Positions 10,279 to 22,060 of a stretch of 64,000 nucleotides of DNA are shown piece after piece. Position 1 is the stretch's first letter. Each line of letters begins with the position of its first letter. The position numbers and the translations under genes were made by a program. The notes under the pieces are model-generated. The model was not told the origin of the DNA and ran no database searches. It worked only from the letters and a program-made list of their open reading frames with translations. Source of the stretch: Pisolithus tinctorius (lineage: Eukaryota > Basidiomycota > Agaricomycetes > Boletales > Pisolithaceae); NCBI GenBank assembly GCA_024663395.1, contig JANFAH010000010.1:620001-684000 (forward strand), read 5' to 3'.

Positions 10279-11798
10279 GGAGCAGCAGGAGTGGCAGTGT
10301 GTGCGCTGGCCTGGTCTCTGTCAGCCATGACGCGGTCAACAGCCTCTCTCAATGAGTTACATTCAGGGAAATGTGGAATTTGGCTCCCATCCGCCAGATA
10401 GAGACAGTTGTCTGTACCTCTCATGATCTTACCGGCGCGGATATAAACTTCAACGAGTGCGCACATCCTCGTCCAGTGGTTGGGGTCTGTGCAGAAACTG
10501 CAACCAGGTCTGCATTGCTGCGGTGGAGGCTGCATCTGGAAGTTGTATTCCTGTTTAACGACAGTACCAGAAGGTGGCACTTGTGGCATGTAAGCCGAGG
10601 AGGGAGGTGCAGCTGGCGAGGCCACAGTACCCATCATTGGTACTGTGCTACGAAGAGCAGATCCTGTCAGAAGGAACTTGGTGGCTTTGATGACTTCTGC
10701 CAGCAGGTATGGATCATCAGGGCAGAGGTTGGTGCGGACTATGGAGAGTCGATGACGAATTCAGTCTGCGATGGCCCTCGGGAAGCCATTCAGGAACATG
10801 GAATCCTGTTCTGTCTCTGCAAGCTTTTTAGTTTTAATGAGCAGGGCAGAAATCTTAATGAATTTCCACTGGTATTCTCCGAGGTCATCCTGGTTCTGCA
10901 TAGGCATGGACTGATATTCTTCGATGAGGTACTGCAAGTCTGCACGGCAGTAGCAGTCGTCACCCTTGCAGCCAGGGTACAAACCCTTAACAGCTACTAT
11001 GAAGGCATCCCAGTCATCGGCCACGGGAGCGGCTTCCAGAAGCATTTGCCAGACCTTGGCTTCTTCGAGGTCAGCATAGCGGATTGTGGCTCTGATCTTG
11101 CCACGGTCATCAAGAGTAGCGAGAGTACCGAGGAAGTCGATGTCTTCGAGGTAGCATGGAAGCTGCACAGGAGAATCTCCGCTAAATTTAGGTGAGTTTT
11201 GTGTTCCATGGAGCGGCATCTGAAACTGAGGATTAGCCATTGGTGGGTTAACCTGTGGTGGCTGTGCCAGATTGGTAATGGGTGGAATGGGTATTGGTTG
11301 CGGGTGCGAAGCAGTTGGTATAGTGTGCGAGTGAGCAGGTGGAAGTGTTGGCAGGTTACTAATTGGCCGATGGGTGGTCTGCAACTGAGTGAGTGGTCAC
11401 AGCAGTGTGGTGGATGGAACTGAGAGTCTGGGTATAGATTCGGAGGTGTCAAAGAGACAGGAAAAAGAGGGTGTCAGTGATGATGAATCAGATGATGTGA
11501 TGGGTGTTAAAGGTGATGGTGGGGTTTCGGGCCTTTGGGGAGTCAAGTGGATAAAGCCACTGGGAAAATCAGGGGCAGTGAGATCTAGGTGATCCGATGT
11601 GATGGATATCTGATCTGCCGAGATATCAGGAGGAGTGATCATGGGTAGTACCCACAGAATGTCAGCAGGTAATTGCGCATGATCTGGTGTTACAGGTGAA
11701 ACAGGGCAGAAAATGTTGGAGTCTTCTGACAGGTTGAGATTGCGAAAGTGCAGGCATAAATTTTCTAGTTCGGTGCGTTCGGCAGTGTGCCTGAGCAA
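10197..11798 (-). pseudogene. Gag of element E
   Basis: Gag forms the virus-like particle. One continuous minus-strand frame (about 534 codons) is broken by two TGA codons (11399-11397 and 10760-10758), each where Arg fits. A Pro-rich N-terminal region is followed by a capsid-like helical part (about 11200-10750) and a zinc knuckle C-X2-C-X4-H-X4-C (CSFCTDPNHWTRMC, near 10500). The protease ORF overlaps its 3' end. With both TGA codons read as Arg the protein would have normal gag size. Confidence 0.8.
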
Positions 11799-11823
11799 CC
11801 TTCTGGAAGTGACAGCAGAACCC

Positions 11824-11841
11824 CTTGCAGTGGGCTCCAGT
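11824..11841 (-). other. Candidate primer binding site of element E
   Basis: Directly after the 5' LTR the minus strand reads ACTGGAGCCCACTGCAAG. A TGG two bases inside is typical of sites that pair with the CCA end of a tRNA. I could not assign the tRNA. No self-complementarity to the LTR was found. Confidence 0.4.
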
Positions 11842-12753
11842 TGTAGGAACTAGTCCAAGTAGCTGTATAATACGAGCTAGATGGCTTAGATAACAACAAT
11901 AAAAAAATGAAGGGAACGAATTGTTCGTCCCAAGGGATTCTGGACTGTTGGGACTAGAAGGTGAGACCCAGGGCTTTGTAGTGGTAGTGTTTCGTGATGT
12001 GTGTGGTGTGGTCTGCGGAGTAGTACTGGCGATGCGAGCAGTGCAGGTGGTATATGTAGTTCGTGTGTGGCAGAATGCGAGACATGTGACATAGACAAAG
12101 TGTAAAGGAAACTCATGGTGACCTTCCGAGTGCCAAAAGGTATCATTCTGTACCTAAGTACAGGGCTTTATAGTCCGGACAAACCCAGAACCTAAGTAAG
12201 ACAGGGTACAGTAAAGGAAAGCCGTGCAACAGCGTGTACACAGAAGACAGGCCAAAACAGAGGCTGAGGGTATACTACAAGCACTAAAGGAATAGAGACC
12301 ATGATAAGAGAAAGAGTCTGAGGAAAAACAACAACTGGAGCACAGCAGCCGTGGGTATAGCATTGTGCGAGAGGGAGCGAGGGCGTGGGAAGGTAGCGCA
12401 TGAATGATGGTGAACACGAGAGGGGAGCTGTTGAAAGATCTGTAGGCTACCTCAGTAGTGAACAAACTACTGATGTATTAGATGTACCTGTAGGCTACTA
12501 CAGGATGTCAGTATAGTAGAATACTTGTAATATAAACAGACTTACCCTCAGTAGTGAACAAACTACTGAGGGAATACTAGTAGAAAATACTACAAGTAGG
12601 TGCGCTATTTCAGCTTATGTAAGCAGCCAAAACATCGCACAGTGGTCAAGTACCACAGGGGCACTTTATGTTCCAACAGGAGTGGACATAACAGTAGTCA
12701 TGGAACAGTTAATGATAGGGGCTTATGCATCCAGGGAATGCAGATTCCTCACA
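11842..12753 (-). repeat. 5' LTR of gypsy element E, interrupted
   Basis: Same repeat as 645-1301. Net length is 657 bp after removal of the solo LTR and its duplicated target. Differences from the 3' LTR are dominated by transitions. Confidence 0.85.
12429..12678 (-). mobile_element. Solo copia-type LTR with intron and spliced copy
   Basis: A 250-bp segment, TGTTG...CAACA, is flanked by the 5-bp duplication GGAGC/GGAGT, and the uninterrupted site is visible in the partner LTR near 1230. Read on the minus strand it has a 48-nt GT-AG intron (12545-12498: GTAAGT, TACTGAC, CTGTAG). Its flanks are exon 1 (12568-12546) and exon 2 (12497-12488). After a 15-nt spacer, exon 1 and exon 2 recur directly joined (12472-12440). 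The terminal sequences resemble those of element D but the body is a different family. Confidence 0.8.
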
Positions 12754-13784
12754 ACAGTGCAACCCTAAGCTTTTGTGAATGGCCTTGAATTTCATCAGGC
12801 TGGTAATTTTGGATCAGGGTTAATGGGACATGGATAACAGAGGAAAATGTAGCTGTGTACCCAATTCTGTATTCCTCAGTGTTGATGTGCTTGAGAACTT
12901 CTTCCAGCATCTCCTTGTCTGTGTGGCAGGCCTTCCACAGCCACATGACATGGGGGGTAATCTGCTCAATTGGTGCTGTTCCAATATCAGGGCAGTGGTG
13001 TAATACATTGTGAACTGACATATGCAACAGTTTATGTTGATTAGGCATCAACTCAACTTGAGGCCTTCAGGCTGAAGGTAAAAAACACACAGGGAGGCAC
13101 ACAATGACCTAGCATACTCTTGTATGTTGTTAAATGCCCAAGGTCTGCCTCTGCCCCTAAGCTTCAAAGCCTTAAGGTTGCTAATTGAATTGAAGCCTCA
13201 TGCCTCAGCTGTGGTCTCCTGTAACTAGAATTTGATACAACATTTTCTGAATGTTTCCACTCCTCCTTGTGATGAGTAACTGAAGGTGATACTGATGTTC
13301 ATTCACTTTCCTGAAGTATCCTCATCAATGCCTTCTTCAGACACTTGGAACTTAACATCTTGTCCACCCCTTTGACTGCCCCTGATACATTGCCTCGTTC
13401 ATGGCTTTTGAACATGATTTCCAGCTGCTGTTGATTCATTTTTGCAGCACTGACCTCAAGTTTTCTTTCTTGGGTGATCTGGGCCTTCATCAGACACTCA
13501 GTAGTGTACCATCCTGACAACCCATGGTTATTCTCTGATACCTCATTTCAGTCATGTCATCTAAACATGATTTCTGACTACCAATGATTCAGTTTTTCCT
13601 GTGGACTTGCACCTATCCACCACAGATAGGCTGGGATCTGAGATGGGGTGTTTTTTGGTGTGACCCACCAGTTGTAGACTCACTGCTTCACTTTCCACAA
13701 TCTGGCCACTATTTAAGCAGATCTTGGATCAATGTACTACACCAATTCCCCACCATCCTCAAACACTACTTGATTCTCGATACT
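12754..13784. other. Host segment upstream of the kinase gene
   Basis: No recognised gene. Two minus-strand ORFs (12749-13051, 100 codons; 13299-13520, 73 codons) have no identifiable domain. It may contain the kinase promoter and part of an older gene. Confidence 0.35.
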
Positions 13785-16462
13785 ATGATGAGACTAAATA
13801 TTGAGCTTGTGTCTCAGTTTACAGATGATGTCACTGAAAACAATATGATCTGTCAACAATCAGCATGCAGTGCATTCATTCCCAAAGGGGCTCCTTACTT
13901 CTACATTTTTACTGCCAACCCATCCAAGTCTGACCATTATGTATGTAAGTCGTGCTATGATTGGTACAGCAAGAAGCCAACCACAACTGTGTGAGTGTCC
14001 GTGCAAGCCATAGGTATGGCCATACCTGATTTATACTTCCTGATGCTGATAAGAAACTCCAGATATGCCTATGGCACCAGATGGCATTCAAGGCCATGTG
14101 GCTTCTAACCCCCAACCTGTTGTTACTGCCCATCTCCCTGATCCAAAAGTAATACAGTAGGTCATGAATGCTGCACAACGTGGCAGTAAGCATAATTTCT
14201 GATCCACTAAGGGTCATCACGAACTAATGGATCAAAGCTACCATTTACCCACCGCAAGTGATTGCTCTCCCTCCAGTGGGAAATGCGGCCCAGAAGCAAA
14301 CAGGACCTGATGTTCATGTTCTGTCATCCTGGAGGAATTTTCAGGACTCCAGGCCCCCTGTGCACTCCAAACCTCCTCAGAATGTAGCAGCAGTACCATG
14401 TGTCTATACTCTCAACCATGTGCTCTATGGATCCAAGCGTGAACAATGGGCATGCCTTGCATACTGTACCCCACCTGCAGAGACAATTATGCTAGATATC
14501 TCAGCCTTATATGAGGGTGGTTCTAGGAGAAGCCACCTCCATGGCACACCCTTCAGTGTAAGTTATCACTTCTTTGTACAATGCAAGAACTAATGCATTG
14601 ACATTCATCAGAGTATTTGTGAGGGAAAAAAGGATATCAATGCCCACATCACCACTCCTGAGCTGGTGTCCATCGCACTTACCACCATCATTCCCAAGAT
14701 TCATGCATTCTGTCTGGGGTTCTGATGGAAATATGATGAATTCATTGTCCACAATGTGTCATGGGTGAACTTGCTGGACCATCCAGATTGCAACTGTCCA
14801 TATTTCTATGGAGAATGCATTCAGCCAGGCACTTGTAAAAATGCGAAGTCATTGGTCTTCATGTCAAAGCAGTTTTCTCTTTATGTTGTCATTCCTGCCA
14901 TGCAATGGAAGGATTATGAAAACTTCATTGAGACTGTGTCAATGGACTATGCCACCAAGCCTCATCAACCAGTCATCAATTTGCCCAGCACTCAGGCTCA
15001 CCTTGTCGATTCATTCAGCAGTGTAGCAGAATGGCCCATATCTCATGATGTCCACATTGCTGAGGCCAAAGTAAGTCACTGTCATCTTTACCTTGATGAT
15101 ACCTAGTGGCCAACTAATCTTTCCTGCACAGTCTCAGTCACAGGCATCTAGTGGTAACCAGTTGTTTGTCAACAGTGAAAAATGCGATAATGTATGTGAT
15201 CACCATTTTTTGAAGTACTTTGTCTCATTTGTCATCAGCCATCCCCTTCCCCAACAATGACCAACCAATGCACCCCAAGCAAGCACAACTACCAAGCATC
15301 CATTAGTGTGTCAAGTGTTATTACCATATCCCCTCCTAGGAAGAAGGTTGTACACTGCCTGGTACCCTCCCCCGATCACAACAAAGTGATTGAAGCACTT
15401 GCATGTGGTGGCACTGCAGACATGGATGTCAAGAAAGGTATGTGCTGTCTTTGTGGCCTGCCACTTCTGCATGTAATTAATGATTGGTCACAGTCCTGAA
15501 AATGAAACTCAAATCCATTGTTTTTTATCCAATACCTACACTGCCTTTGGAGGATATCTTAGAGAATTCCAACAAGCATTCATTCCAAATCAACCCACAT
15601 TCATCGCATCCTGGTCAACTGATATTCAATACTTCGATGGAATCTCTCCTGGAGTTGGTGCATTTAAGACAGCTTATGCAGTGCTGAGCTGAGCTCATTC
15701 TTACCCCACCAGCACCCACCAGCCTTGGATCACTCCCTTGTCATGATGTCATCATGAAGTGACCTTACCACAGTACTGGTGATGGCAACCTGAAGGACAA
15801 GTCCACAATCCAAATTGGCCACTACATCCTTCAGCAGGAACTTGAGAAGCTTTTTCAGGAAGCCAATGTTCTCTACTGGTCCCAATCACTCATGAAGATG
15901 ACCTACAAATTCATTGACCATGCTATTGCAGCTTCCCCAACTCCACCACCATTTCTGATCCCTTGCCTCCATTTTGTGGATGCTGGACTTGCCCTTGCAT
16001 ATACCCAGGCTCCAGAGTCCACAAGCATTTCAGCAAGCTTATCAAGAAGCTTGACCTGAATGACTGGTGCTTACCTTTTGGAGGAGAAAATTGAATGTGA
16101 TGGTGACTTCACAAAATTCATTCATAATTGTGATTGCGTTCCACTTCTCAATCCAGATGAGGAAGGGTATGATATTGCAGAGTTTCTCTGCTTTACTCAA
16201 CATGTGCAATACATCAAGACAAAGGGGCTTGTTTACATAGCCAACTATCAAGGTATGTGTTCATTTGTGACATGTGGCATGGCTTCAATATTAATTCTAT
16301 TATGCAGGGAGTCAAACACTGCTCACTGACCCTCAGACCTTAACACATCTGTATTGTTACGTCAGTGTGTCTAACTGTTGCCTAGCTCTGTGGGAAAGGG
16401 TAGAGACTTATTTGGTGAGGGAAACTTGGAGATTGGAGTGGAACATTTTGTGACAGAACACA
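13785..16462 (+). pseudogene. Alpha-kinase domain gene, 5' part (split by element C)
   Basis: Atypical alpha-kinases phosphorylate Ser/Thr. Many copies of this architecture occur in basidiomycetes. Exon 1 (to 13990) encodes a Cys-rich module (C-X4-C ... VCKSCYDWY). Further exons start at 14063 and 14612, with GT-AG introns at 13991-14062 and 14558-14611 and others near 15072 and 15440. The kinase core begins near 16050. It includes HNCDCVPLL, AEFLCFTQHVQY and KTKGLVYIANYQ; then, after an intron ending near 16307, GSNTLLTDPQ and RDLFGEGNLE. Nonsense codons (for example TGA in GF-stop-WKYDEF near 14725) show decay. The frame runs into copia element C at 16463 and resumes at 36551. The first ATG is uncertain. 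Confidence 0.8.
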
Positions 16463-16703
16463 TGTCGAGAATGCGATCTGGAATTATGGTAGCATCTTGG
16501 AGTTTCACCCAGAGGGCTCAGAATTTCTCCCCAACCATCAGAATTAAATTCTGATGTCAATGCACTTACTAATTACCATACTATAAATTTTCTGCACCGT
16601 TGTTTTCCACCTCAGTGACTACTTCATACACTGAGGTGAGTATAGCTAGATCCCTGCTTGTTTACTTGGTACTGACATAGTGTAGAAACTCATACCTTCA
16701 TTA
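16463..16703 (+). repeat. 5' LTR of copia element C, with an intron
   Basis: 241 bp. A 50-nt intron-like segment (16636-16685) has GTGAGT, TACTGAC and TAG in the right order. The 18 nt after it end the LTR directly at the primer binding site. Unlike the 3' LTR, this copy has no downstream spliced duplicate. Confidence 0.85.
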
Positions 16704-16718
16704 GGTTATGAGCCCTGC
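16704..16718 (+). other. Primer binding site of element C (half-tRNA initiator Met)
   Basis: GGTTATGAGCCCTGC directly follows the LTR. It is the complement of the anticodon stem-loop of initiator tRNA-Met (GCAGGGCUCAUAACC), not of its 3' end. This is the copia-type half-tRNA primer arrangement. Confidence 0.75.
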
Positions 16719-16767
16719 TCTTGCACTCTAATTCCGAAAGAGTTAATATGCAGCACCAATACCCACT

Positions 16768-16802
16768 ATGGCAAAAGACAATCATTCCTTACAAGTCCCA
16801 AC
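16768..16802 (+). pseudogene. Start of copia gag (element C), first 12 codons
   Basis: The ATG at 16768 opens MAKDNHSLQVP, after which chromovirus A begins. The frame continues at 31924 with LNADGSNWLYYKAW, a typical copia gag N-terminus. Confidence 0.8.
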
Positions 16803-17324
16803 TGTCAAGTATGGGATGTCTGGGTTAAGGCCGGACTGGAGACTGAAGCGGGTGCAAAGCCGAGGGGTCAGGGTCAGGGGTGAAGTCGAGGATGCAGATG
16901 TTTGGACTGTTTGGACTTAGTGACTGAGGATACAGCACTATTCCTTGTGTGGGTCTCAGTCCAAGTCCAAGGCCAAGATGGAGTTATCAGAGGTGACTTA
17001 GTTGATTTCAGACTGAGGTCTACAGGCCGAGTATCTATGAGTTTATATACCAGAAGTAACTATAGTACGGAGACCAGTAATACCAGTCTCGCAAGGATTG
17101 CTAAGATGATTGGTAAGACAAGGATTACTAACGTATGACTAAGGTAGCGGAGACTGGGACAGTGGACTGGGGACAAGACCGGGCAGAGTTTAACCAAAAT
17201 GACAGACACTGCAAAGCAGTGTCTACCGCACTAGGACATCTGGGGATAGAGGACAGGCATGGCTGAGGCTGGACTGAGTGAGTGCAAGGCCAAGTCCAGC
17301 CAGGGTCGAGGCATGACTATGACA
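16803..17324 (-). repeat. 3' LTR of chromovirus A
   Basis: 522 bp, TGTCAAG...TATGACA on the plus strand. It contains a TATATAAA box (minus strand, near 17045) and the presumed RNA start AGTCTGAAAT (17014-17005). Confidence 0.9.
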
Positions 17325-17338
17325 GTATCCCCCTCTTA
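17325..17338 (-). other. Polypurine tract of chromovirus A
   Basis: The minus strand reads AAGAGGGGGATAC directly before the 3' LTR. The same tract precedes the 3' LTR of B. Confidence 0.8.
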
Positions 17339-17445
17339 GGGGTCGAACCCATGAGACCCCTGCGAGAGTGGTAGGCTGAGTTTGAAAAAACCGATACTTG
17401 TGACTTGCTAAGCCCTTTGCGTCTTTCTTTCTCATCTTAACCATC

Positions 17446-18525
17446 ATGTCCGAACCGAGGCCGACCCCGGCAATTGACCAACAATGATGAAGGCTGGGTC
17501 ATCATCGGTTGGACCCAGGTGTTGGATGATGCCATCTGATACGACACCGACGACGAGGAGGAGATGATGAGGGCCAAGGCCAAAGAGAGGAAAAGGGTGA
17601 AAGGTGGCTGAGCAAGCCTGGTGGGAGGAACAGGTGCAGCTTGAGGCCAAAAGGGCGGTGAGGGAGCAGGCTGAAGCTGAGAAGGGCAGCACGGGAGAGG
17701 GCTGAGGCCGAGAGGGCAAGAGAGGGAGGCCGAGGAGAAGAAAGCATGCGAAGGAGGAGGAGAAACGGGAGGCCGAGTGTAAGTGTAAGGCCAGGGCTGG
17801 CAAAGGTGATGAGGCCGGTACTAGTGGGTGAGGCTGGGGGTGAAGTGAAACAGGTGGTAATGGACCCTGGGTGAGTATATTTTTGATCTGGGTGCATGTT
17901 TTCTTCTAACCTCCTTTTCAGCTGTACTCACTGTGCCTGCGCTCAAGTCGTCTGTGAGTTTGTCGTAGACAGCAACAAGAAGCACATTGCCTGTGTGCGA
18001 TGCAATCAGTCGAAAGGTAAATGCCAGTGGCCCGGGGATGGCAAGGACACTGAGGCCAGTCCCAAGATCAAGGCCGACAAAGGGAAGAAGCGGAAGGCTG
18101 ACGAAGAGACGCCAGAGCCTGGGCCAAGCCAGAAGAAGCAGGCGAAGGACGAGTGTGAGGCCAATCGAGGTCTTGGATCTCAATGAGACTGAGGCCAGCG
18201 GGAGTGGAGTGAAGGAGGCCAGTGTGGCTAGATACTTGGGCTTGGAGGGCAAGCTCGAGCGATGCTGCAGGGCTGATTGCCAACAACCTGGCCAGCCTTT
18301 TCGAACTTCACAAGACCACGGTCGAGAACTCGGGCTGCATTGCTGACGCTCTCGAGTTGCTGCTCGATGAGTCTTATGGGTACAGGATGGCAGTGTCCCC
18401 CTCGGACTCGGGCTCAATCTGAGCTCGACTCCGATGAACTGCGCAAGGAGGCCGAGTGGTTGAAGAACCACGGCGAAGACGAGGAGGGGGAGGCCGAGGG
18501 GGAAGATGAGGACATGGCCGAGTAG
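17446..18525 (+). pseudogene. Antisense accessory gene of chromovirus A
   Basis: Function unknown. It lies opposite to gag-pol between the polypurine tract and the integrase/chromodomain end. It starts at ATG 17446 after a CT-rich leader. A long Glu/Arg/Lys/Ala-rich region reads as coiled coil but has stops and shifts in this copy. An intron near 17871-17921 (GTGAGT...TTTTCAG) sits at the same place as in B. The second exon has C-X2-C-X6-C (CTHCACAQVVC) and then ACVRCNQSKGKCQWPG. The C-terminus is acidic and ends at TAG 18523. The homologue in B is better preserved. Confidence 0.6.
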
Positions 18526-18775
18526 GGTACATAGTGTAGCACCTTCGTTAACCTTCTGCAAATGTCATGTGTCTGGTTTCGGTCTTGTACAGTAAGTGAA
18601 ACAGAAGAAAGGGAAAACAAGGTAAGTAAGAGATCAAAGAAAGCTAGATACCAATAGAAAACAGAAAAGAAGCTGAGGCCGGTTGAGACCGGTCCTCATT
18701 GATATGGTCTGGGTTTACTGGGATAGCTGGAGTGAAATTCTTGGATGAGTTCAGAAGCGTTGTCAAGCTCTGTAG

Positions 18776-20164
18776 TGAGTACCCAAGTAGTTTCTTCATC
18801 AGTCCCCCTCATAGCCAGTCCCACCGGACTAAGTATTGAAGCCAACACTGGTGATGCCGGTTGACCTTAGAGTCGAGGATTTCTGCTACCTCAAACTCTA
18901 GGTCACCATCGACTTCAACTGGTGGGGGTGGTGGTTGAGTCCGGTTCGGGACGGTATTAGGGATGGCTGGCTCGAGTTGGGAAACATGGAAGACCAGGTG
19001 CACCGTGTGCATTGAGTCCGGCAGGCGCAGTGTGAAAGAGTGGGTACCGGCCTGAGCTATGATCGGATATGGTCCAAGGTTCTTCTCCAAGAGTTTCTTG
19101 GAAGGCTGGGTAGACCGGAAGTATTTGGCTTTGACATATAACTGGTCACTGACCTTGAAGTCCGGAGCTGGCATGCATTTAGCATTGGCTGGGCCCTGGT
19201 AATGCTGTTGTGCGAGGGACATTTCTTCCTGTAGGTATTGGTGCAGTGAGTCTAAGTCAACTGCATAGTCATGAGCCTGAGCGGAGGTGAGATCACGCTC
19301 CGGGTACACCAAGATGTTAGGATGGTAGCCCTTATTAGCAAAGAAAGGTGAAACACCAGTAGTAGTGCTAGGGGCATTATTGTAGGCGAACTCAGCCAAA
19401 GGTAGTAGATTGGCCCAGTTGTCCTGCTGATAGTTGCAGTACACTCGGAGGTATTGTTCTAGAGTCTGGTTGGTCCTTTCAGTCTGGCCATCACCTTCGG
19501 GGTGGTAGCCTGAGGTGAAGTGTAAACGCATGTCCAAAGCCTTACTGAGCGACCAGATGAAATGAGAGACGAACTCCGAGCCTCGGTCTGAGGTTACATG
19601 GGCTGGTACTCTGCGCTTCGAGAAGACATGGAGTAGGAATAATTGGCAAGTTCTGGGGCCATGATAGTGTCGTAGGTGGGGATGAATATGGCCTGCTTGG
19701 AAAGCTGGTCAACTACAACGAGGATGGCCGTGAAGCCGGTTGAGGCCAGAAGCTGCTTGATGAAATCCATAGAGATGGAGTTCCATGGCTTCTCCAGCAC
19801 CAAGAAGTTGCTTCAGGAGGCTGTAAGGCTGATGGCAGGGAACCTTAGCCTGGGCACAGGCCATACAAGACCGGACATAGTCCTTGACGAAGGTCCTGAG
19901 GCCGGGCCAGGTGTATTCACACCAAATGAGTTCTAGGGTTCGGTTTTGGCCAAAGTGGCCAGATAGAGGGTGGTCATGCTTAAGCTGCAAGACCCTAAGA
20001 TGGAGATCATTTGAGTCCGGCACGTAGATCCTTCCATCAAGGCGAAGGAAACCGGTGTCATCTACTGACCACTGGGGATCAGACATGTCAGACAGACAGA
20101 TTTGTGAGACCGGGTCATCTGGCAGTGCAGCCAGGATATCATTGTGCAATTTCTCGACATCCAT
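18776..20164 (-). pseudogene. Integrase and chromodomain of chromovirus A
   Basis: The zinc-binding HHCC module (HDHPLSGHFGQN ... SCMACAQ) is at 20164-19830. The catalytic core is broken near 19600-19540. The core end is clear at 19537 onward (HPEGDGQTERTNQTLEQYL, carrying the Glu), followed by a GPY-like domain (KNLGPYPIIAQAG) and a chromodomain (EFEVAEILDSKV ... LQYLVRW). The chromodomain places it in the chromoviruses, which target heterochromatin. One nucleotide shift disrupts the end of the chromodomain. Confidence 0.85.
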
Positions 20165-20353
20165 TAGGGCAACTGCTCGAAGGACCAGGTACTCGAGGTA
20201 TGTGGCATGGAGGGAGACCGCTAGTTGCTCCTGGGTGAAGACCGGTCTCAGATTTGCAGGTTCACTCAGGCATAGCCGCTATCCCCCTCTTTGGGGTAGA
20301 CATCCCATTGTAGTTAGGGCATCGGGCTTAGCCCCGAGCTTACTGGGCCTGAA

Positions 20354-21999
20354 TCAAATGATCATATTGAACTGAGACAGGAACTCAGACCAGTGAGCTT
20401 GGCGGCAGGTGAGTACTTTAGAAGTAGAAAAGTACTCAAGGTTCTTGTGGTCGGTTACAACGTCGACCGGTGAGGCCGAGCCCTCAAGGTAGTGGCACCA
20501 GGTCCAGAATGCTTCGAAGATTGCAAGCAATTCCTTGTCATGGGTATCATAGTTCAGCTCCGGGGCCGTCAGAGTCCAGGAGTAGAAGCGACTGGATGTA
20601 TTTGGCTGTCGCCGCAAGTGATAGAGAGGATGCCAGCGATGGCATAGTCCGAAGCATCAGTCTCAATGGTGATGGGAACTCTGGGGATGAAATGGGTTAA
20701 GACCAGCACAGTGGTGAAGGCAGCCTTGAGGTTGTTGAATGACTGGCGGCACTCCTCAGAGAAGTTCCAAGGAGCCCCTTTGCAGGGTAAGCTGAGTCAG
20801 TGGTACAACAATGTCCGAGTAATTGAAAATGAACTGGCAGTAGAAATTTGCAAAGCCGAGGAAAGATTGAATGTCCTTGACCTTGTGAGGCTCAGGCCAG
20901 TCACAGATGGTCTGGACTTTTCCTTTGACATCATGAGGCTGGCAGGGGAGAGGTGGAATCTGAGGTATTTGACTGAGTCCGAGTGGAACTCGCATTTCAC
21001 CAGCTTTGCATAAAGGCCGTGAAGCCGAAGCCGGTGGAGTACTTCTTGGACATGCTGCTTGTGGGAATCTTTATCTCTGGAGTAGATCAGGATGTCATCT
21101 AAGTAGATGACTATGCATACATCCAACATATCTGCGAAGAGAGTGTTGACGAAGCGCTGGAAAGTGGCTGGGGTGTTGGTGAGGCCGAAAAGGCATCACT
21201 AACCACTCATATGATCCATACCGAGTCTGGAAGGTGGTCTTCCATTCATCGCCCAGGGCAATCCAGATGAGATGGTAAGCATGCCGAAGATCAATCTTTG
21301 TATAGATCTTGGCTCGGCTTGGTGAGTCTAAGAGGTCGGAGATGAGCGGGAGTGGGTTAGCGGTCTTTCTTAGTGATTTTATTGAGGCTGCGGAAGTCTA
21401 CACACAGCCGGAGGGAGCTGTCCTTCTTTTTGACAAAGAGGACCGGTGCAGCATAAGGGGAAGAGGTGGGTCCGAATAAATCCGGTGGTGAGGTTTTCAT
21501 CGATGAAAGTCCAGAGAGCTTGGAGCTCAACCGGGGACAGCGAGTAGATGGTGCCGAGGGGTGGGGTTGTTCCTTCTTGAGCTCTATCTCAGGTCATACT
21601 CCCAGTGGTGCGGGAGAGTGCTGAGGCCTGGCCTTGCTGGAATACATCAGCGAAGTCATGGTACTCTTCCAGTACATTGGGTAAGGCCGGAGGAGGGGAG
21701 GCCTGAGGCCGATCAGGCTTGAGCTGAGTCCGAGGGGCAGAGGTGAAGTTGGAACGGACAGACCCTTCCAGTTGCAGGTGTGCACAAAAGTGGCTGCATT
21801 GATTAGGGAAACCAGAGGGGCCTTCAGAGGGGTGCGAGCCGGGGAGTCGGAGACCGGTACAGATGGTGCAAGGCGGGTTGGTCACTAGGACCGGAGTCAG
21901 GAGGCCGGTGGGGACTGTGCTTACAGGGGGTGTCGACAGGGTTGGCATTCCTTGTGTAGGAGTCCAGAATGTTAGACTGCTCAATACCCAATCAATCAA
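20354..21999 (-). pseudogene. RT and RNase H of chromovirus A
   Basis: The RT palm motif is [14 protein letters not shown] (near 21095). The conserved upstream linker EEYHDFADVF lies near 21660. RNase H shows [16 protein letters not shown] and [11 protein letters not shown] (20617-20354). Several frameshifts separate the blocks. Confidence 0.85.
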
Positions 22000-22060
22000 C
22001 GGATTGTAGTGGGTGAGCCAGTCATGTCGAGAACTATCTTACACTCAGAATCCAACAGGG

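Larger units (their letters stand above)
645..12753 (-). mobile_element. Ty3/gypsy LTR retrotransposon E (degenerate)
   Basis: Two LTRs of the same net length (657 bp) in the same orientation bound a minus-strand gag, protease, RT-RNase H and integrase in gypsy order. A plus-strand accessory gene lies between the integrase and the 3' LTR. Two later insertions interrupt the element: 5179-7044 in pol and a solo copia LTR at 12429-12678 in the 5' LTR. Reading frames are largely preserved apart from nonsense codons, mostly TGA where Arg is expected, so decay was by point transitions and not by deletion. The 5-bp flanks (TATGG left, ACAGT right) do not match, so the LTR pair may be recombinant. 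Confidence 0.85.

Noticed and set aside
17502..18561. Long minus-strand ORFs over the antisense gene of A
   Set aside because: They are shadows of the GC-rich, Glu/Lys-coding plus-strand gene and show only Leu/Ser/Pro-rich sequence without domains.
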